A stretch of DNA of 17,200 bases, from positions 1 to 17,200 of the forward strand of contig JAEDEU010000027.1 in NCBI GenBank assembly GCA_016293155.1, read 5' to 3'. The notes beneath the pieces were generated by a model. The model was not told the DNA's origin. It saw only the letters and a list, made by a program, of their open reading frames with translations, and did no database searches. Position numbers and translations under genes: made by a program. Of the stretch, positions 1 to 6,487 are shown in pieces. This DNA comes from Clostridiaceae bacterium (GTDB taxonomy: Bacteria > Bacillota > Clostridia > Oscillospirales > Butyricicoccaceae). Positions within the stretch are counted from its first letter, which is position 1. Every line of letters starts with the position of its first letter.

Positions 1-24
1 AAGTATATCGAGGACAATCAGTAA
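1..24 (+). CDS. 3' end of an upstream plus-strand gene (partial)
   Basis: The first 24 bases read in frame 1 as KYIEDNQ followed by TAA. A strong plus-strand hairpin terminator lies just downstream at 44-76, which supports a real plus-strand gene ending here. Only seven residues are visible, so no function can be given. The frame is inferred from the stop and the terminator position alone. Confidence 0.4.
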   Translation, partial: KYIEDNQ

Positions 25-43
25 TTTTCCGAACATATGCAGA

Positions 44-76
44 CAGCCGGAGGCAGGTGCTTCCGGCTGCTTTTTA
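44..76 (+). terminator. Rho-independent terminator of the upstream plus-strand gene
   Basis: An 8-bp perfect stem (CAGCCGGA at 44-51 with TCCGGCTG at 62-69) is followed by C and five T residues. It sits 20 bases after the TAA at 22-24 and faces the minus-strand aminotransferase terminator. Confidence 0.75.
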
Positions 77-80
77 TGCA

Positions 81-114
81 GAAGAAAACGCGGTATCCAG
101 ACGGATACCGCGTT
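81..114 (-). terminator. Rho-independent terminator of the lrp-aminotransferase operon
   Basis: A 12-bp perfect stem (87-98 with 103-114) closes a four-base loop. On the minus strand it runs into a T-rich tail (complement of 82-88). It lies 27 bases beyond the aminotransferase stop codon. With the terminator at 44-76 it forms a back-to-back pair separating convergent transcripts. Confidence 0.8.
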
Positions 115-140
115 GCTGTTGTATCAGGAAGGCTGGAGCC

Positions 141-1319
141 TTAAAGACATCCGATTTCCTTCAAAAATTCCTCCATGCGCTCCAGTGCCATCTCCAGATG
201 CTTCATGGAATAGGAGTAGGAGATACGGACATGTCCGCGTCCGCTTTCGCCGAATGCGCTGCCCGGAACGATTGCCACCTTTTTGGCGTACAGCAGCTTT
301 TCGCAAAATTCCTCGTCATCCATACCTGTGGATTTGATAGACGGGAAGATGTAGAATGCGCCCTGCGGCTCGAAGCAGCTCAGACCCATGGAGCGCAGAC
401 CGGAAAGCATAAACCGGCGGCGCAGGTCGTATTGCTCCCGCATATATGCGATATCCGGCTCGCCGGATTTCATCGCCTCGATGCCCGCAAACTGGCTGAC
501 CGTCGGCGCGGACATGATGCCGAACTGGTGGATCTTGATGATCGGCTTGAGCATCTCGCGCGGACCCATGACCCAGCCCAGACGCCAGCCGGTCATCGCA
601 TAGGATTTGGAGAAACCGTTGATGACCAGCGTGCGCTCGCGCATTCCCGGCAGCTCTGCAAAGCACACATGCTTGAGTCCGCCGAAGGTCAGCTCACAGT
701 AGATCTCGTCTGAGATAACCAGAATGTTGGTGTCTCGGATCACCGCAGCGATGGCCTCCAGATCCTCACGCGTCATAATAGCGCCGGTCGGATTGTTCGG
801 GTACGGCATAATGAGGATCTTGGTGCGCGGCGTGATTGCTGCCTTCAGGGTTTCCGCAGTCAGCTTAAAGCTGTCCTTCTCATAGGTTGGCAGGGGAACT
901 GCGGTCGCCCCAGCCATCTGTGCCAGCGGCGTATAGCAGACAAAGGACGGCTCCGGAATCAGTACCTCATCGCCCGGATCAACATAGGCGCGGATGGCGT
1001 TGTCAATTGCCTCCGAGCCGCCGACCGTGACGATGATTTCATTTTTGGGATCATAGGTCAGGTCATACTTTTCCTGTGCATAGCCGGCAATCAGGCGGCG
1101 CAGCTCCGGCAGACCCCAGTTTGAGGTATAGAAGGTCTTGCCCCGTTCCAGCGAGGTGATGCCTGCGCGGCGCACCTGCCACGGTGTACGGAAATCCGGC
1201 TCGCCGACGCCGAGTGAAATCGCACCCTCGATGGTGTTGGCAACATCGAAAAATTTGCGGATACCGGACGGCTTGATCTCGGACGCCTTTTTGGAGATCA
1301 GCGAGGAATAATCAATCAT
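141..1319 (-). CDS. Pyridoxal-phosphate class I/II aminotransferase
   Basis: This 392-residue protein is a cytosolic fold-type I PLP enzyme of the aspartate/aromatic/PatA-like aminotransferase group, moving an amino group between an amino acid and a 2-oxo acid. Visible motifs are NPTG at 176-179, the PLP-ring aspartate D204 in SDEIY, the Schiff-base lysine K238 in GFSKSYAMTGWR, R246, and the carboxylate-binding arginine R365 in HVRISYS. Length and motif order are normal for the family and nothing looks broken. The ATG at 1319-1317 overlaps the last eight bases of the upstream lrp gene, which implies translational coupling. Substrate cannot be read from sequence; alanine, aspartate, aromatic or branched-chain amino acids are all possible. 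Pairing with an Lrp/AsnC regulator suggests control by an amino acid. The family call is firm and the substrate is open. Confidence 0.93.
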   Translation of the reverse strand: MIDYSSLISKKASEIKPSGIRKFFDVANTIEGAISLGVGEPDFRTPWQVRRAGITSLERGKTFYTSNWGLPELRRLIAGYAQEKYDLTYDPKNEIIVTVGGSEAIDNAIRAYVDPGDEVLIPEPSFVCYTPLAQMAGATAVPLPTYEKDSFKLTAETLKAAITPRTKILIMPYPNNPTGAIMTREDLEAIAAVIRDTNILVISDEIYCELTFGGLKHVCFAELPGMRERTLVINGFSKSYAMTGWRLGWVMGPREMLKPIIKIHQFGIMSAPTVSQFAGIEAMKSGEPDIAYMREQYDLRRRFMLSGLRSMGLSCFEPQGAFYIFPSIKSTGMDDEEFCEKLLYAKKVAIVPGSAFGESGRGHVRISYSYSMKHLEMALERMEEFLKEIGCL

Positions 1320-1794
1320 GCATCATTTCCTCACGATCATCCTCCGAGGAGGGATTGTACAGCGTGCCCTGTTCCTTGTACTTGCGCAGGATAAAGTGAG
1401 TGGTGGTGGACAGGACATTGTGAATCGGCGCCAGATTTTCCGCGACGAACGCTGAAACCTCGCGGAGTGTGCGTGCCGTCAGAACAACATTCAGATCATA
1501 ACCGCCGCTGATGAGGTAAACGCTTTCGACCTGCGGATGCTCGGCAATCTGCTGTGCGATCTGTTCAAAGCCGGTGAGCGCCTGCGGAGTGACGCGCACC
1601 TCGATCAGTGCGGTAACCGTTTCGTCCTCCAGCTTATCCTGGTCGATCAGGGCCTTGTAGCCCAGAATAATATTTTTCTGCTCGTATTCATGGATGCGCG
1701 CGCGTACCTCTTCCTCGGTACTGCCGATGATCTCCGCAATTTTTGCCGGAGTCATGCGTGCGTCATGGCTGAGCAGGGAAAGAATCTGATCCAT
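1312..1794 (-). CDS. Lrp/AsnC-family transcriptional regulator
   Basis: This 160-residue regulator has an N-terminal winged helix-turn-helix (about residues 1-45, including MTPAKIAEIIGSTEEEVRAR) and a C-terminal RAM ligand-binding domain (about 60-138). The RAM domain carries the glycine-containing ligand motif LISGGYDLNVVL near 95-105. Lrp/AsnC proteins sense amino acids and often control adjacent amino-acid enzymes. I chose the ATG at 1794-1792 because an AAAGGAGGG ribosome-binding site lies just upstream; the 14 extra upstream codons would include that site. The stop overlaps the aminotransferase start in ATGATTGA. The likely regulon is this operon including itself, since the divergent promoter region is only about 130 bases long. 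The effector amino acid is unknown. Confidence 0.92.
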   Translation of the reverse strand: MDQILSLLSHDARMTPAKIAEIIGSTEEEVRARIHEYEQKNIILGYKALIDQDKLEDETVTALIEVRVTPQALTGFEQIAQQIAEHPQVESVYLISGGYDLNVVLTARTLREVSAFVAENLAPIHNVLSTTTHFILRKYKEQGTLYNPSSEDDREEMMHD

Positions 1795-1827
1795 AGCTGA
1801 ACCCTCCTTTGGATATTCAATACTGTT

Positions 1828-1856
1828 ATTATACAATAAAATGTCGGGAGTGAAAA
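1828..1856 (-). promoter_or_regulatory. Sigma-A promoter of the lrp-aminotransferase operon
   Basis: On the minus strand the -10 is a perfect TATAAT (complement of 1828-1833). Seventeen bases upstream is a TTTTCA -35 (complement of 1851-1856, 4 of 6 matches). The start codon at 1794 lies about 30 bases downstream. The promoter is divergent from the one at 1873-1901, with only 16 bases between the two -35 elements. Confidence 0.65.
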
Positions 1857-1872
1857 GAGAAAAATCAAATGG

Positions 1873-1901
1873 TTGATATTTTGACGCAAAACCGCTACAA
1901 T
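1873..1901 (+). promoter_or_regulatory. Sigma-A promoter of the DUF2461-exonuclease operon
   Basis: TTGATA at 1873-1878, a 17-base spacer, then TACAAT at 1896-1901. It is followed by AGGAGGG at 1911-1917 and the GTG start at 1925, so the leader is short. Its closeness to the divergent lrp promoter means an Lrp complex bound here could affect both directions. Confidence 0.65.
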
Positions 1902-1924
1902 AGGACGGTAAGGAGGGACGTTTT

Positions 1925-2608
1925 GTGAAGTTTTTAGGATTTGTGCCGGATATGCTGCATTTCCTGGCGGAAAATCATCTGCAAAACAGCAGCGTCTGGT
2001 TTGACGAGCACCGGAAGGACTATGAAAGACTGGTCAAAGAGCCGAGCTATCGTCTGATCGAGGCGATGCTGCCGGAGATGCTTGCGTTTGACGATCAGAT
2101 TGCACAGGCTCCGTCGAGGATTCTGTCCCGCGTGCGGCGGGATACGCGGTTTACCAAAAATAAGGATTTATATCGGGATCATATGTGGCTGATGTTCAAA
2201 CGCCCGAAGCAGCGCATTGGCAGCTCACTGACCATCTATTTTGAGATCACACAGGAGGGCTTCGGTTACGGAATCGGGTATTACGATACCCCGCGTCCGG
2301 TGATGGAGCAGATTCGTGAGATGATTCTGCACGAGGACAAGGCATTTCTGGATGCGTTTGCCGCGGTACAGGCTCATCCGAAATTTGTATTGTGCGGTGA
2401 GCAGTATAAGCGCAGCCGGTATCCGGAGGCACCGGAGGCGTATCAGCCGTGGCTGAACTTGAAAAATATTGTGCTGAGTTTCGAGAGTGATGACTTTGAA
2501 TGCTTGTTTCAGGGCGAATTTTATGATATGATGATATCAGATTTAAAGCGTATTCAGCCGTTTTATGACTTTTTGCGGATCGCGGAAAGCAGGCTGATGC
2601 ACACATGA
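1925..2608 (+). CDS. DUF2461 family protein
   Basis: This 227-residue cytosolic protein matches the DUF2461 (TIGR02453) family by its overall pattern. It has a WFDEHRKDY segment near residues 25-33 and the family's most recognisable block, RDTRFTKNKDLYRDHMW, near 72-88. It also has a YGIGYY segment about two-thirds of the way along the first half. The family has no established biochemical activity that I can name. Translation starts at a GTG placed seven bases after AGGAGGG. The next gene, a DEDDh exonuclease, begins 12 bases after the stop, so the two are co-transcribed. That neighbour hints at a nucleic-acid role, but this is inference only. No membrane segments or signal peptide are visible. 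Confidence 0.85.
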   Translation: MKFLGFVPDMLHFLAENHLQNSSVWFDEHRKDYERLVKEPSYRLIEAMLPEMLAFDDQIAQAPSRILSRVRRDTRFTKNKDLYRDHMWLMFKRPKQRIGSSLTIYFEITQEGFGYGIGYYDTPRPVMEQIREMILHEDKAFLDAFAAVQAHPKFVLCGEQYKRSRYPEAPEAYQPWLNLKNIVLSFESDDFECLFQGEFYDMMISDLKRIQPFYDFLRIAESRLMHT

Positions 2609-2620
2609 GGAGGAGTAACG

Positions 2621-3310
2621 GTGAGATTTGTTTCGATTGATTTCGAGACGGCAAATGCCTCGCCGCTCAGTGCCTGCTCCATCGGTGTGGTGGTGTTTGA
2701 GGACGGCGTGCCGGTCAAGTCGCTGGTCAGTCTGATTCAGCCGCCGGAAGAGTTTGGAAAGTTCAACTGGTATAATGTAAAAATCCACGGAATCAAGCAG
2801 AGCATGGTGCAGGATGCGCCGACCTTCGATCAGGTCTGGGAGCGTATCCGGGAGGATGTTGCGGGCGGTATTGTCGTATGCCACAATGCTGTGTTCGACA
2901 CCTCTGTTCTGCGCAGACTGCTGGAGTATTATCGGATCAAAGTGCCGGAATTCCGTTATATCTGTACGGTAAAGGTATCACAAAAGCTGTGGCCCGAGCT
3001 GGAGAATCACAAGCTGGATACGGTATCCGAGGCACTGGGCATTCGGCTCAATCACCATGAGGCACTCAGTGACTCGATGGCATGCGGACTGATTCTGGCG
3101 AAAGCAATTGAGGAAAAGCAATGCGGCAGTGTCGAAGCACTGGCAGAGGAGATCGGAATGCGTCTGGGTTCGGTTTCCAAAAAGAAAATTGTGAGCTGCT
3201 CGACGGCGGAAGAGGTTCGCCGTCAGAGTTTGAAAAAAGCCGGTACACGGCATTACCGGCGCAGAAGAAAGCAATCGACGGACAGTCAGGAAGGAGAGCA
3301 AACCATATGA
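2621..3310 (+). CDS. DEDDh 3'-5' exonuclease (DnaQ/Pol III epsilon-like)
   Basis: The 229-residue product is a DnaQ-superfamily exonuclease that removes nucleotides from 3' ends using two metal ions. All five catalytic residues are visible: D7 and E9 in DFET (Exo I), D93 in HNAVFDTSVL (Exo II), and H146 plus D151 in HHEALSDS (Exo III, DEDDh type). The core ends near residue 165. After it comes a lysine- and arginine-rich tail, including a HYRRRRK segment, that may bind nucleic acid. The protein lacks polymerase, BRCT or helicase domains, so it is a stand-alone nuclease and probably not the replicative proofreader. The GTG start follows GGAGGAG. Its TGA overlaps the ATG of the next gene by four bases (ATGA). 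Confidence 0.92.
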   Translation: MRFVSIDFETANASPLSACSIGVVVFEDGVPVKSLVSLIQPPEEFGKFNWYNVKIHGIKQSMVQDAPTFDQVWERIREDVAGGIVVCHNAVFDTSVLRRLLEYYRIKVPEFRYICTVKVSQKLWPELENHKLDTVSEALGIRLNHHEALSDSMACGLILAKAIEEKQCGSVEALAEEIGMRLGSVSKKKIVSCSTAEEVRRQSLKKAGTRHYRRRRKQSTDSQEGEQTI

Positions 3311-3579
3311 TGGATCTTTATCTTTGCAGCCAGAGGGCGGAAGAGCTCAAGCAGAAAACCGGCGCAGCGGCATCGGGTGTTTGGGAAGGAATCAAGAGCA
3401 CAGTCAGTGCAATCTCGGACGGAGCACTGTATCGTACCATGCTGGTTTCGTTCGGAGTGCTGATCGGAACGATGTTCAGCGATTTTTTGAAAAAGCACAA
3501 GGCACTGATTGCCTGCATTACACTGGCATCTGCGGCTCTCATGCTGTACCGGATTTTCAGTGAACTGGATGAGGACTGA
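3307..3579 (+). CDS. Small two-helix membrane protein, unknown function
   Basis: This 90-residue protein starts MMDLYLCSQRAEELKQK. A soluble, helix-prone half is followed by two hydrophobic segments, about residues 44-61 (TMLVSFGVLIGTMFSDFL) and 66-84, joined by a short KKHK turn. The predicted shape is a helical hairpin with both ends on the same side, and it ends in the acidic SELDED. The frame stays open further upstream, but the real start is ATG at 3307 (or 3310). AGGAAGGAG lies at 3288-3296 and the ATGA overlap with the exonuclease stop implies coupled translation. I do not recognise a named family. It is the last gene of the DUF2461-exonuclease operon, followed by a terminator. Confidence 0.75.
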   Translation: MMDLYLCSQRAEELKQKTGAAASGVWEGIKSTVSAISDGALYRTMLVSFGVLIGTMFSDFLKKHKALIACITLASAALMLYRIFSELDED

Positions 3580-3597
3580 CACAGATTGAAAAACGCG

Positions 3598-3626
3598 AAA
3601 AGAGAGGCGGCTGCCTCTCTTTTTTG
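3598..3626 (+). terminator. Terminator of the DUF2461-exonuclease operon
   Basis: An 11-bp perfect stem (AAAAGAGAGGC at 3598-3608, GCCTCTCTTTT at 3613-3623) has a GGCT loop and runs into a continuous T tract. It lies 18 bases after the stop of the small membrane protein. Confidence 0.85.
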
Positions 3627-3636
3627 TTCATTTTGC

Positions 3637-3665
3637 TTGAAAAATATGCCGTGATCCCGTAAACT
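3637..3665 (+). promoter_or_regulatory. Putative sigma-A promoter of the glycerol kinase gene
   Basis: TTGAAA at 3637-3642 (5 of 6 matches), a 17-base spacer and TAAACT at 3660-3665 (4 of 6). It lies between the upstream terminator and the glpK ribosome-binding site. I see no palindrome or catabolite-response element that I can name with confidence. Confidence 0.45.
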
Positions 3666-3696
3666 ATTTGTAGATAACGCGAAAAGGAGAACCGGT

Positions 3697-5184
3697 ATGG
3701 AACAATATATTATGGCGCTGGATGCCGGTACCACCAGCAGCCGCTGCATTTTGTTCGATCACAGCGGACAGATGCGCGCAATGGCACAGCAGGAGTTTAC
3801 GCAGTATTTCCCAAAGCCGGGCTGGGTAGAGCACGATGCACAGGAGATCTGGAGCACCCAGCTGTCTGTGGCGAGGCAGGCGATAGAGCAGCTTGGCATT
3901 TCCGCGGAGCAGATTGCGGCGATCGGAATCGCCAATCAGCGCGAAACCGCAGTGGTATGGGATCGGAAAACCGGAGAACCGGTTTATCATGCGATTGTCT
4001 GGCAGTGCCGGCGCACCGCACCGGAATGTGATGCACTGAAGGAAAAAGGACTGACCGAACGATATCGCAAAAAGACCGGACTTGTGATTGATGCCTATTT
4101 TTCCGGAACCAAGGTCAAGTGGATTCTGGACAACGTACCGGGTGTACGGGAGCGTGCGGAGCGGGGAGAGCTGCTGTTCGGCACCATTGATACCTGGCTG
4201 ATCTGGAAGCTCACCGGCGGCGCGGTGCATGTGACGGATTATTCCAACGCTTCCCGCACCATGCTGTTTAACATTAATACACTGGAATGGGATGAAGAGA
4301 TTTTACAGGAGCTGAACATCCCGCGGTGTATGCTGCCGCAGGTACGCCCGAACAGCTGTGTTTACGGCGTGACGGAGCTGTTCGGCGGAGCGATTCCGAT
4401 TGCCGGTGCGGCGGGCGATCAGCAGGCGGCGCTGTTCGGTCAGGCGTGTTTCACCGCCGGAGATGCAAAAAATACATACGGCACCGGCTGCTTTCTGCTG
4501 ATGAATACGGGAGATAAACCGGTCTATTCTCAGAACGGGCTGGTTACGACGATTGCATGGGGACTGGACGGGAAAATCTCCTATGCACTGGAAGGATCTG
4601 TATTTGTCGCAGGTGCGCTGATTCAGTGGCTGCGCGACGAGCTGAGGCTGATTTCCTCCTCTGCGGAGTCAGAGACGCTCGCCCGGCAGGTGCCGGATAC
4701 CGGCGGCTGCTGTGTAGTGCCCGCATTTACCGGACTGGGTGCGCCGTATTGGGATGCATATGCACGCGGCGCGATTGTCGGATTGACGCGCGGCATCAAC
4801 CGCTGTCACATCGTCCGCGCGGCGCTGGAATCCATTGCACTTCAGGTCAATGATGTACTCGCCGCGATGGAGGCGGATTCCGGTGTAACACTCGCCGCGC
4901 TCAAGGTGGACGGCGGCGCGAGCGCAAACAATCTGCTCCTGCAGCTGCAGGCGGATTTTTCACGGGCACCGGTACACCGTCCGGCCTGTGTGGAAACCAC
5001 CGCAATGGGAGCAGCATATCTCGCCGGTCTGGCAGTTGGCCATTGGGACAGCACAGAGGACGTGCGGGCGAACTGGCAGATCGACCGGGTATTTGCGAAG
5101 GAGATGCAGGAGGAACACCGTGAAGCAGCCTTAAGGCGGTGGAAACGCGCCGTACAGTGCGCCGCGCACTGGGAAGAAGCGTAA
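3697..5184 (+). CDS. glpK: Glycerol kinase
   Basis: GlpK phosphorylates glycerol with ATP to glycerol-3-phosphate in the cytosol, trapping glycerol for catabolism or lipid synthesis. The 495-residue length is typical. FGGY-kinase motifs are clear: the N-terminal phosphate loop DAGTTSSR (9-16), substrate-binding NQRE (80-83), Y134, the catalytic D241 in AGDQQAALFGQ, YGTG, the FGGY signature region GLTRGINRCHIVRAALES, and DGGASANN. Firmicute enzymes activated by PTS carry a phosphorylatable histidine in a YHFYG-like loop just before IPIAG. Here that loop reads ELFGGA (227-232) with no histidine. The gene stands alone: no glycerol facilitator, glycerol-3-phosphate oxidase or dehydrogenase is in the window. 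AAAAGGAG precedes the ATG. Confidence 0.97.
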   Translation: MEQYIMALDAGTTSSRCILFDHSGQMRAMAQQEFTQYFPKPGWVEHDAQEIWSTQLSVARQAIEQLGISAEQIAAIGIANQRETAVVWDRKTGEPVYHAIVWQCRRTAPECDALKEKGLTERYRKKTGLVIDAYFSGTKVKWILDNVPGVRERAERGELLFGTIDTWLIWKLTGGAVHVTDYSNASRTMLFNINTLEWDEEILQELNIPRCMLPQVRPNSCVYGVTELFGGAIPIAGAAGDQQAALFGQACFTAGDAKNTYGTGCFLLMNTGDKPVYSQNGLVTTIAWGLDGKISYALEGSVFVAGALIQWLRDELRLISSSAESETLARQVPDTGGCCVVPAFTGLGAPYWDAYARGAIVGLTRGINRCHIVRAALESIALQVNDVLAAMEADSGVTLAALKVDGGASANNLLLQLQADFSRAPVHRPACVETTAMGAAYLAGLAVGHWDSTEDVRANWQIDRVFAKEMQEEHREAALRRWKRAVQCAAHWEEA

Positions 5185-5225
5185 AAAGAGCAGCCCTGTA
5201 TGGAACGATACCGTACAGGGCTGCT
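5182..5225 (-). terminator. Terminator of the UroD/MtaA-like gene (glpK side)
   Basis: A stem of up to 15 bp (5189-5203 with 5211-5225, one wobble) closes a seven-base loop. Only on the minus strand does it run into a T tract (complement of the A run at 5183-5187), so it primarily serves the minus-strand gene ending at 5248. That T tract is complementary to bases that include the glpK stop codon. On the plus strand there is no comparable T run, so any glpK termination here would be weaker. Confidence 0.75.
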
Positions 5226-5247
5226 GCTTGATGAAGAGTAAATGGGT

Positions 5248-6261
5248 TTACTTGTTGTAGAATTCGTCCACCGCCGCGAAGAATGCGTCGATGTTCTCCC
5301 ACTTGGACAGCGGCGGGATGTCGCAGCCGGAGGAGATTGCAAAGTTCGGATACTTGCAGCAGCGCTCCATGATGCCCAGCGTTGCTGCGCGGACGGACTC
5401 CGGTGTGCCGTTGCGGATTTCGCCTGCCGGATCGACATTGCCCATGATGACCTTGTCGGACGGAGCGATCTTCATCATTTCCTCCATGTCGATTGCGTTG
5501 CCGAAGTGATAAGCGGCAGCACCGTTGGAGAAGATGGAATCTGCCATCTGGATGACAGACGGACCGCAGTTATGATAGATCACGATGAAGTTCTCATCCT
5601 GTACCGCCTCGTTGATGCGCTTGCAGTACGGCTCGGAGAATTCCGCGTTCAGCTTCGGAGAAAGCAGACCGGCAAGCGGTTCAGCCATGACAACGCCGTT
5701 TGCACCGGTGGTCTCCTTGTATGCGGTGATGTACTTGATGAGGAATTCGGTGCACTTGTCCAGCAGAACGTGAACCATGTCCGGGTCCTCGTAGCACAGG
5801 ATCATTGCCTCGGATACGTCCATCAGGCGGCCTGCCAGAGAGAACGGACCGATTACACCTGCAAATACCGGACGATCCGTAATCATCTCGGATGCCTTGC
5901 GGATTGCTTCGATGTAAATGCCGGTACGGCCCGCGCCGACTTCCGGAACCTCCAGCTCAGCCGCTTCATCCTCATCGGAAACAATGGAGCCAATGACATT
6001 CGGAACCTCGTCGTCGGAAACCTGAATCTGAGAGCCGAAGCACTCCGCCTCAACGGACAGATCCATCAGCGAAACGGATGCCGCGGAATCCACGCGGTCA
6101 GCAACCAGCTTCATGCCGCGTGCCTGCATGTCACTGCTGGAGATCAGCTCCTTTACCGTAATGTCCATCAGCTGGATTGCCGGAAAGGACAGAACCGGCA
6201 TTGCCTTCTTGACCGGAGCAGCCTTGATATCTTCTAACCACTGAACCATATTGCGCTTCAT
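5248..6261 (-). CDS. Uroporphyrinogen decarboxylase-fold (MtaA/CmuA-like) methyltransferase
   Basis: This 337-residue protein has the URO-D TIM-barrel fold. It resembles the zinc-dependent MtaA/MtbA/CmuA branch that moves methyl groups between corrinoid proteins and thiols, not heme-pathway HemE. The expected zinc ligands are in place: H230-x-C232 in IYHNCG and C313 in SSGCDIPP. FAGVIGPFSLAG (133-144), MAEPLAG (192-198) and IMGNVDP (272-278) are further barrel-motif segments. No corrinoid-binding protein, substrate-specific methyltransferase or heme gene is adjacent, so the substrate is unknown. AAAGGAGAG precedes the ATG at 6261-6259. It is transcribed divergently from a Gfo/Idh oxidoreductase. 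Family membership is firm, methyl transfer is inferred from the ligands, and partners are not visible. Confidence 0.85.
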   Translation of the reverse strand: MKRNMVQWLEDIKAAPVKKAMPVLSFPAIQLMDITVKELISSSDMQARGMKLVADRVDSAASVSLMDLSVEAECFGSQIQVSDDEVPNVIGSIVSDEDEAAELEVPEVGAGRTGIYIEAIRKASEMITDRPVFAGVIGPFSLAGRLMDVSEAMILCYEDPDMVHVLLDKCTEFLIKYITAYKETTGANGVVMAEPLAGLLSPKLNAEFSEPYCKRINEAVQDENFIVIYHNCGPSVIQMADSIFSNGAAAYHFGNAIDMEEMMKIAPSDKVIMGNVDPAGEIRNGTPESVRAATLGIMERCCKYPNFAISSGCDIPPLSKWENIDAFFAAVDEFYNK

Positions 6262-6320
6262 AAATAACTCTCCTTTTGAATCTTTCTTTTTGTGAGTTTT
6301 TCGTTTGTTTGATTGACTTT

Positions 6321-6326
6321 ATTATA
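6321..6326 (-). promoter_or_regulatory. Candidate -10 element of the UroD/MtaA-like gene
   Basis: On the minus strand this hexamer is a perfect TATAAT, about 60 bases upstream of the start codon. There is no good -35 at 16-18 bases; the expected position overlaps the dyad at 6344-6373. This suggests an activator-dependent or repressed promoter. On the plus strand the same region also holds TTGACT (6313-6318), 17 bases, then TATACA (6336-6341), an alternative rightward promoter. Confidence 0.45.
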
Positions 6327-6343
6327 ATCACAGAGTATACAAA

Positions 6344-6373
6344 AAACATTGCATATCCGATCATGGAATGTTT
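6344..6373. promoter_or_regulatory. Imperfect 30-bp dyad, candidate operator
   Basis: AAACATT at 6344-6350 is the reverse complement of AATGTTT at 6367-6373. The inner CAT and ATG also pair, leaving one mismatched pair. It covers the position where the -35 of the UroD/MtaA-like gene would be. There is no T tract, so a terminator is unlikely. The regulator is unknown and not encoded nearby. Confidence 0.4.
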
Positions 6374-6412
6374 CTTTCTTGCTAATTTAAAAACGGCGGT
6401 CGGAAAACAAAC

Positions 6413-6424
6413 GCAATATATTGC
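6413..6424. promoter_or_regulatory. Perfect 12-bp palindrome, candidate operator
   Basis: GCAATATATTGC is a perfect palindrome ending next to the -35 of the rightward promoter at 6425-6453. Its centre lies 31 bases, about three helical turns, from the centre of the inverted repeat at 6441-6458. A regulator could therefore bind both on the same DNA face, although the two sequences differ. Confidence 0.4.
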
Positions 6425-6458
6425 TATACAGTTTGCACAGAATTGAGTATAATCAATT
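6425..6458 (+). promoter_or_regulatory. Promoter of the Gfo/Idh oxidoreductase with inverted repeat over the -10
   Basis: TATACA (6425-6430) and a perfect TATAAT (6448-6453) are separated by 17 bases. The -10 is embedded in an inverted repeat, AATTGA (6441-6446) and TCAATT (6453-6458), a natural position for a repressor. The GAGGAGAG ribosome-binding site and ATG at 6488 follow at suitable distance. Confidence 0.55.
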
Positions 6459-6487
6459 TAACTTATTTAGCGAGGAGAGAGAATCCT

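Noticed and set aside
3121..3306. N-terminal extension of the small membrane protein into the exonuclease gene
   Set aside because: The extension overlaps the exonuclease coding frame and lacks a ribosome-binding site, while ATG 3307 has AGGAAGGAG and the ATGA overlap.
5242..6237. Long open frame on the plus strand opposite the UroD/MtaA-like gene
   Set aside because: The minus strand encodes a complete zinc-site URO-D-fold protein with a good ribosome-binding site. The plus-strand frame has no such site, no recognisable motif and a composition typical of antisense shadow.
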